A stretch of DNA of 64,000 nt. Origin: Piper betle. Lineage: Eukaryota > Streptophyta > Magnoliopsida > Piperales > Piperaceae. Positions 58,180-64,000 of the stretch are shown piece after piece (the first letter of the stretch is position 1; every line of letters starts with the position of its first letter). A model generated the notes under the pieces. It did not search any database, was not told the DNA's origin, and worked only from the letters and a program-made list of their open reading frames with translations. A program made the position numbers and the translations under genes. The stretch lies in assembly GCA_033002965.1 (NCBI GenBank), contig JAURVB010013220.1, positions 173,791 through 237,790 of the forward strand, read 5' to 3'.

Positions 58180-60671
58180 TGTAAAGCCCCAACTTCGGAT
58201 AAGGGTTTTACACAATTGTAGTTTGCCTGGTTTGGGCCTTCCTCAACTCGGTTTGAGCGAGCTCGAGCAAGAACAATTTTAAGAATATGAGTATGAGGCC
58301 CAAATGGCCAATGAGCATGTTGTGGAGGCTGAGTATGTCCGACAAGGATATGATAGCTTTTATTATGGTATAGTAGAGCATGAGTTATTAGTGTATACAT
58401 GAGGTGTACATATGATTTTTATGAGTTAGTTAGGATTTTAGGCCTAGATCTAGGCTATTGCAGCGTTTAACATTTGTTTGGGATTTTTTGGATATTTCAT
58501 TTACATACAGCATAGGGATTTTGGATCACTTGATTGTGCCTCTGTGGGCCTAGCTTGATTGAGTTTATAGTTTGAGGCCTATTTAACCTTCTTGCCTTGA
58601 TTCCCGCATAAATAGTCACTTTTAGGATTCGAGTCAGTTTCGACTTTAGACTGTCTCGATCCAATCTTTCTGTTCATAGGTATAGTGCATATACCCACAT
58701 GTGGGCCTACTAGGTAACAAGTTGTCAAACGTTTGGATCATGCCACGTGGCAAGATCTGAGTTGTCCACGTCAACCTAGTTTTCTCCCATTTATATTTCA
58801 AAACATTTCCATTGATTTTCAAAGTTACACCCCTAGCACCACCACCACTTTGGCTCGCCGCCAACGAGACTCCGCCCCCTTCGACCATCAGATCAGTACA
58901 ACTGTGACCACCTTGTGGCCAGCTATCGGTCCTTACCCACCATCGCCACAGGTGCCACCACAGTAACCACCGGCAATAGTGTGTTTTCGGCTGATTTCCT
59001 CTATGGAAGCCACCTGTTTAGGCCATTTTTTGGCACCGGCAAGCTGCCTCTGGCCGATCCAACCACCCACACAGCTTCGTCTTGCCTAGATCTCCATTTT
59101 GAGACAATCACAACTGCCACCACAGATCACTGCCAGCGACGTCAACGCACTTGGCCATTTTCTATCCAGCCAGTGGCCAAACTCCTCCCATCATCACCAC
59201 TAGCACCTCCGCTATGACGCCCCCTGTTGATGTCGAGCAGCAACGACCCTAGCCGCGCAGCCGTCGGCATTTTTTGGCGACGCACACCGGCTGCCCTGTC
59301 CGGCCCATTTGCCATGTTCGCATCTGTGTTGTGCTTCGTGTCTGCCTGGTCGTGCCCGAGTCAACCTGGTCATGCCCGAGTTTGCTTGGCCATGTCCGAG
59401 TCCCTGTCCATTATGTCCGCCCAGCCAACCAACACATTTTCCAGTTAACCCATATCAGGTTGGTTTAGCCCACTCAGTTTGATCTGATTCGGCTCATTTT
59501 CGGACCATTTTCATTCATTCTTACACCATTTTTGGTAATTCAAGAACCTATGTGTTAAGTGTTATGCATAGTCACATGATTTAACATGTTTGGATGTTAT
59601 GAGTATTTTTTGTTATTTATTAATTTTTGTATTTAGTTATTTATTTATATTTTTATTCATGATTATTAATTTCTTGTTATTTATATATTTGTTGACTCTG
59701 ATGAATGATTATGTGATTAATTATTGTTACTGATAATGTATTTATTCATAAATATTATTTTTGTTCATGTTTATCTTATTTTATTTATTTAATTGATTGA
59801 TTATTAATTATTTTCTTACTCGTGTTATTATTTATATGTATTTAGTCGTATGCTCATATATTTGATATTTATATTATTATTCTTCATGATTAATTAATAT
59901 TAGTCATTTATTTATTTATTTATCTATGATTTATTTAATTATTCGTTTGGTTGTTTATTTAATTATTTATATGTTTACTAACACAAGTGTATATGATATT
60001 TACTCGTGTTTAGTTGTGTATTTATATAGTATAATTATATTATTATTTTCTAATTGTAGTATTATTTATGTTCATGTATTTGCTATTTACCTAATTATCT
60101 ATGAGTGTATTTATTTGTTTAATTATTTATTTATTATTTTTTATTATTATCTGTCGATTTGCATGCCAGGTGTTTAGTTGTAGGCATGTTAGCACTGGTT
60201 TCTTTATTATAATGTATTAATGATATGAACACACACCATGAATGCATTATATAGAGATGTTAGTATTTTACTTTGTAGTGGGTTCCAATGTAGGTTTCAA
60301 ATGTTTTTGTGGGTAATGGAATACCCATTTGCCAGATTGTAATAATTATATTTCGGACCAATAACACTCGTTACTAACATTTTTCATATAATATAGGTAA
60401 GTCTTGCAGATCCTGAGTCAACTTTGGTGGAAGGACAAATAAATGGTACACACACTTGAGCTCAGTGTATTTATTTCTTTTCTCACTTTTACTTATATTT
60501 GATGTGTTTTAACGTATATTTAACAATGTATTTCATTCTCATGACACAAAGAAGGTTGTTTCGATCTATTTCATCGATCAAGTCATACCGATCCACATCT
60601 TTAAACATGACTCGACCTGATTTTAATATTTTTGATTCGGTCCTTAGGTGAATCAAAATCGGGGTGTTATA
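58180..60671 (+). repeat. F right LTR (B-type)
   Basis: 2492 bp from TGTAAAGCCCCAACTTCGG to ATCGGGGTGTTATA. It has a terminal hairpin (TGTAAAGCCC with GGGTTTTACA), a moderately GC-rich mid part (58820-59440), a TTATTTATTT-rich zone (59580-60150), and a shortened 3' part that has lost the hairpin and CTACAAGGATGA zones found in other B copies (join near 60300). Confidence 0.8.
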
Positions 60672-61455
60672 TAATTCATTTCATTGCATGCATTTATTTA
60701 TTATAAAATTATACTTATGTATAATTTTACCTCATCAAATTAGGATCGTGTGTAGTAATTATATTTCCAGGTTCATATATTAATTGTAAATTTGTAGTAC
60801 TTAATTGAGGTCTCAGTCTGTCTAAATTTAGTCTTGACCTACTCGCGCTAAGTGTGGAAGAGTAGTCAATCAGTTAATCTAACTTGACATGAGACATGAA
60901 AAAATTATAATTAAATTAAATTAATTTGCCCTCATGCAAAAAGGGGTGTCACAAGACCCATTATGCACTTGTGACACTAAAAAGGTGGATGTGGGCAATA
61001 TTGTTAACTATAGATTAGGCCCATAGCGTATATGTACATGCATGGGAGAGTACCCTCCAAGGGAGGCCACCCCTAAAGGCAAGGGAGCTCAGCATAGGCT
61101 CATATATTAAGATAATTGAAATGATGAAAATTTGACATGAGTATTCCTTTAATTTTTACTTTTATTATATGACTTAGTGATTTTAGTACTAATGAGAAGC
61201 TATGTTCATAGTGGGTCCTCATGTTGATAGTTGAGAAGGGAAATCAACTACGTGTTGCGACTCTTTCGTCGAAGACCGTTGTCGTACTAGATTTATGGAC
61301 TTTCCTTATTTTAATTTAGTTAAGCATGAACAATTAAATCATTCTTCGGGGACTTCTATCATTTTTAGTTGTTTTATCATTACATCTATCTCTTTTGTCC
61401 TTTAATTATTCCTTTTTAATAGTGGCCAATTCGTATTTTTGGGTAGGTCATTACA
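60672..61455 (+). repeat. C-like LTR 3' part
   Basis: TTGCATGCATTT and AAAATTATACTTATGTATAA (about 60700-60730) match the C LTRs at about 20390-20430 and 48840-48890; the end GGTAGGTCATTACA at 61455 is C-like. Well diverged, no minisatellite, 5' part absent. Confidence 0.55.
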
Positions 61456-63534
61456 CAAGACCTAGCTAATAATCATTGCAATACTCCATGATCTAGATAT
61501 ACTCATGGGAGGCAACAAGCCAAAACTACAACAATATGCACTACATGTGGGTTAGTAATTTGGTATCATATATATATAAGACTGTCACTAAGCACCACAG
61601 GTGGGTGCTGACGGTGAGCGTACCATCACATCCATCTCGCGTGCAAGTCAAAATCAAAAACGTAATACATATATCAAAGTCTGGGCATGGACATGTTATG
61701 TAGCGCTTAAGTGCGACTTTGACCTGTATTTCATAATCTTTAAAAAATTCATCAAGGGATATCAACCTCGAAATTTATTAATCCGGAAGATAGGTTAATT
61801 GGCCCGTAGGTAGTAAGATCAAATATAACGCTACTAACTACGTTTTACAATATAAATCAAATCACATGAGCCAAGCAGAAGAGAGTCCTAACGGACATGA
61901 GAATAGCTCCCCCATCCTACCATGACAAGCCCCAACTCTGACTAGCCTAGTGATACGGACATCTACGCGCTCCTATATGATAAATATGTGCAATGCATGA
62001 ACATTCCCAATGTAGCAAGGATGTTGGCATGAAACATGAAATCAAATAAATAAATTAATCTGATCTGGTCTGAAATCATGCTCGCATGTTGAAATTTGAT
62101 ATTGAGTAATAAACTGAACAAGTTAATAAATCATATACCGAAATCATAAGTGTGATCTCCGTATATTAATAATATCATCTGGGTTTAAACCAACATATTT
62201 GGGATATAAAAAATGTAAGCATGTCATAGGATCTTGACACCTAAACTTAAGATATCCTAATCTGCTAAACAATCATACAACATGTGAATAATTATTAAAA
62301 TTATTTGATCTAGCTGCTAAATTAGTTTGCAACCCAATGGTTAAATCACCGAGATAAATTGAGATCGAGAACTTGAAAGATATCGAATCGGATGAGTTTG
62401 ATTGGCTCCTATGGAGTGAATTGAGATATAATAATCATCCAACTCAAATGTGTAAATAATAATTTTTATTAATTAAATCTTTTATCATTTAATAAATTAA
62501 TTAATTTCATTGTGAAATTAATTAAGGTCGCATGGTTTGTTTGTTTTAAAATTATACATGCACACAACTTATTATCAAGTTGCTTATTTAATTAATCAAT
62601 AATAAGTACATGATCAGGGCTACTCAAACGTGACCTAAATTCTATAAACTTTACATTTTTTATTGTTATAACCTTTATTAGGTGATTTCAGGAAGCGTTT
62701 TACTGCACACAATGAACGAACCACAATACGCAATCTAAATAATAATAAAGGTGCAAACTTTATATAAAAATTAAATCTTTATAATAATTTAATATGCAAA
62801 AAATATTAATTAATATACCAAAATGATCAAAATGATATGATATATATGATTCTATCAAGATTTATGTGAAACAATGATAAACAAGCAAAACAACCAAAGA
62901 AAAGTAAAGAAAAACGTACTCAGAAGATGACGAAGAGAAGGGGAAAGAGAGGGAAAGAGGGAGAAGGAAGGAGGAGAAGTAGAGAGAAGAAGAGGTGAAA
63001 TGAGGGGACGAGGGTGGAAGAAGTGGCAAGGGGCGACCAATAGGAGAGAGGAGAAGTGAGAAGAGGAGAGGGTTTTGGAATTGTGCTAGCTAGGGTTTTA
63101 TATAAAAATGAACTGTAGCATGAGTGCCGCTATGCTGAGCACATGTGTGCTAGTGCCATGGTGTTGGACCCAAGATGGCAAGAAAAGAGGAAAATTGGGA
63201 GGAAAAGAGTGGGAAAAAGCTGGGACTGACATGAGAAGGCTACTAGGGCATGACAAACGCTAGAAGGTACATGAAGATATATGCAAGACGACTCTAATAT
63301 GACACACGGGCCAAGGCTTGCCAAACACCTAAAATAACAACAAAGCCATGACTTGACAATTAGGGCTGACCGGATAAAACTCAATAGTGGATGCTACCAA
63401 CGCCCAAGTACACAACAATACACAAGGACCCTCTTACAGCCAACACAATCGAACTAGACCAGCTGAATGCTAACCAAGCCAAACCAAAGCTCAAACCGGT
63501 TGCAAAAATACCGAACCAACAAGTTGGCTTTACA
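61456..63534 (-). repeat. D-type LTR (minus strand), second copy
   Basis: On the minus strand it starts TGTAAAGCCAACTTGTTGG at 63534 and carries the blocks of the D 3' LTR, including the GA-rich tract (62895-63075) and a hairpin zone (61801-61844). No PPT is recognisable outside it, so it is probably a solo LTR; the distal end near 61456 is a guess. Confidence 0.55.
62895..63075. repeat. Purine-rich (GA) tract, second D LTR
   Basis: Counterpart of 4776-4945. Confidence 0.7.
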
Positions 63535-64000
63535 AAAATACTTTAGGATATGTAGGTCTAATACAAGTTTTCACGTACACTTCAAACTCGAGAGTTTAGG
63601 AACTAAAGGTATAAATACACAGCGCACACACACACTATGTTATACATCTAGGTGCAATAGAGCTAGAAGGTATGGATTGGAGGACCTTATAGACAATATC
63701 TGTGTAGAACGTATCCATGGGGAAGACCAAGTGAGAAGGGGTGGCTTAGATGACTATAGCCTCCTCACTTGAAGAATGCTTATAAACTCATGTAAGATGT
63801 CATATGTGTGTTGATGTGTGTCACATGTAGAAGTTCCACATGTCAAGTTTTTCATCTTATATTACCTTGAGTGGTTAGGATCTTGATTGTGATTAGCTTA
63901 CTACATTAAGTGTCTATGAATGAATTTTATAATCTAATATTTTGATTCTGTTCGGGTTTGAATTGATTCGGATTGTTACTATCTATTACATGTGTGTTGA
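63535..64000. other. Unassigned, no gene seen
   Basis: A 101-codon plus-strand open frame (63467-63772) starts inside the LTR and has no recognisable motif; treated as chance. Confidence 0.3.

Larger units (their letters stand above)
51391..60671 (+). mobile_element. Element F: non-coding LTR retrotransposon with B-type LTRs, split by an A solo LTR
   Basis: Left LTR remnant (to 52047), interior 52048-53029 plus 55649-58179, PPT, right LTR 58180-60671. No gag or pol recognised. The interior is shared with E although the LTR family differs. The primer site expected after 52047 is absent: the LTR end runs straight into TCTTGGTCGATTGAG, which in A and E lies just downstream of the primer site. 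Confidence 0.7.

Noticed and set aside
1..64000. Host protein-coding gene, tRNA, rRNA or miRNA gene in the window
   Set aside because: No frame outside gag-pol remnants shows a recognisable domain, and no tRNA-like cloverleaf or rRNA segment was found; TGGTATCAGAGC words are primer sites, not tRNA genes.

Overview
The window is plant nuclear DNA, most likely repeat-rich heterochromatin of a flowering plant with a large genome. I find no host gene, tRNA, rRNA or CRISPR array. Nearly all of it is LTR retrotransposons inserted into one another. The evidence is: primer sites matching the plant initiator-Met tRNA 3' end (TGGTATCAGAGC), LTRs beginning TG and ending CA, 5-bp target duplications, and Ty3/gypsy gag-pol remnants of Tekay/Del (chromovirus) character. 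The letters A to F are my own names for the families.

Layout. 1-2184: 3' tail and LTR of a Tat/Athila-like element. 2185-5438: D-type LTR sequence in opposite orientations. 5439-33098: element D, an old minus-strand gypsy element. Its roughly 5.7 kb interior has been split by three insertions: (i) A (5948-15947), a Tekay-like element with both LTRs, PBS, PPT and a perfect GTTGG duplication, lacking protease and broken in gag and pol; (ii) a C-type solo LTR (18423-24469, duplication GGGCA) with a second C solo LTR inside it (18616-21633, duplication CTTCT); (iii) a minus-strand B-type solo LTR (25244-31170), which itself carries a TRIM with three LTRs (25893-26737, duplication CACTC) and a ~2 kb foldback repeat (27590-29652). 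33099-37008: the D 5' LTR split by a B-type LTR (34284-36703). 37009-45750: a C-like LTR on the minus strand split by E (37468 to about 45214), a non-coding element whose LTRs are diverged relatives of A. 46948-49868: another C solo LTR. 51391-60671: F, a non-coding element with B-type LTR ends, whose interior matches that of E and is split by an A solo LTR (53030-55643, duplication ATTGT). 60672-63534: C-like and D-like LTR pieces.

How the parts relate. Only A and D have recognisable gag-pol, and both are dead. E, F and the TRIM have no coding capacity but carry the same PPT-side motif as A and D, which suggests they depended on Tekay-type machinery. The most interesting signals are non-coding: a hairpin shared by several LTR families whose stem sequence changes while pairing is kept; a GAGTCAAG box with an adjoining GC-rich island found in several families in both orientations; one interior shared by two LTR families; and a self-complementary duplication of the primer-binding site in A. 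All family names and similarities come from reading by eye and were not confirmed by database search.
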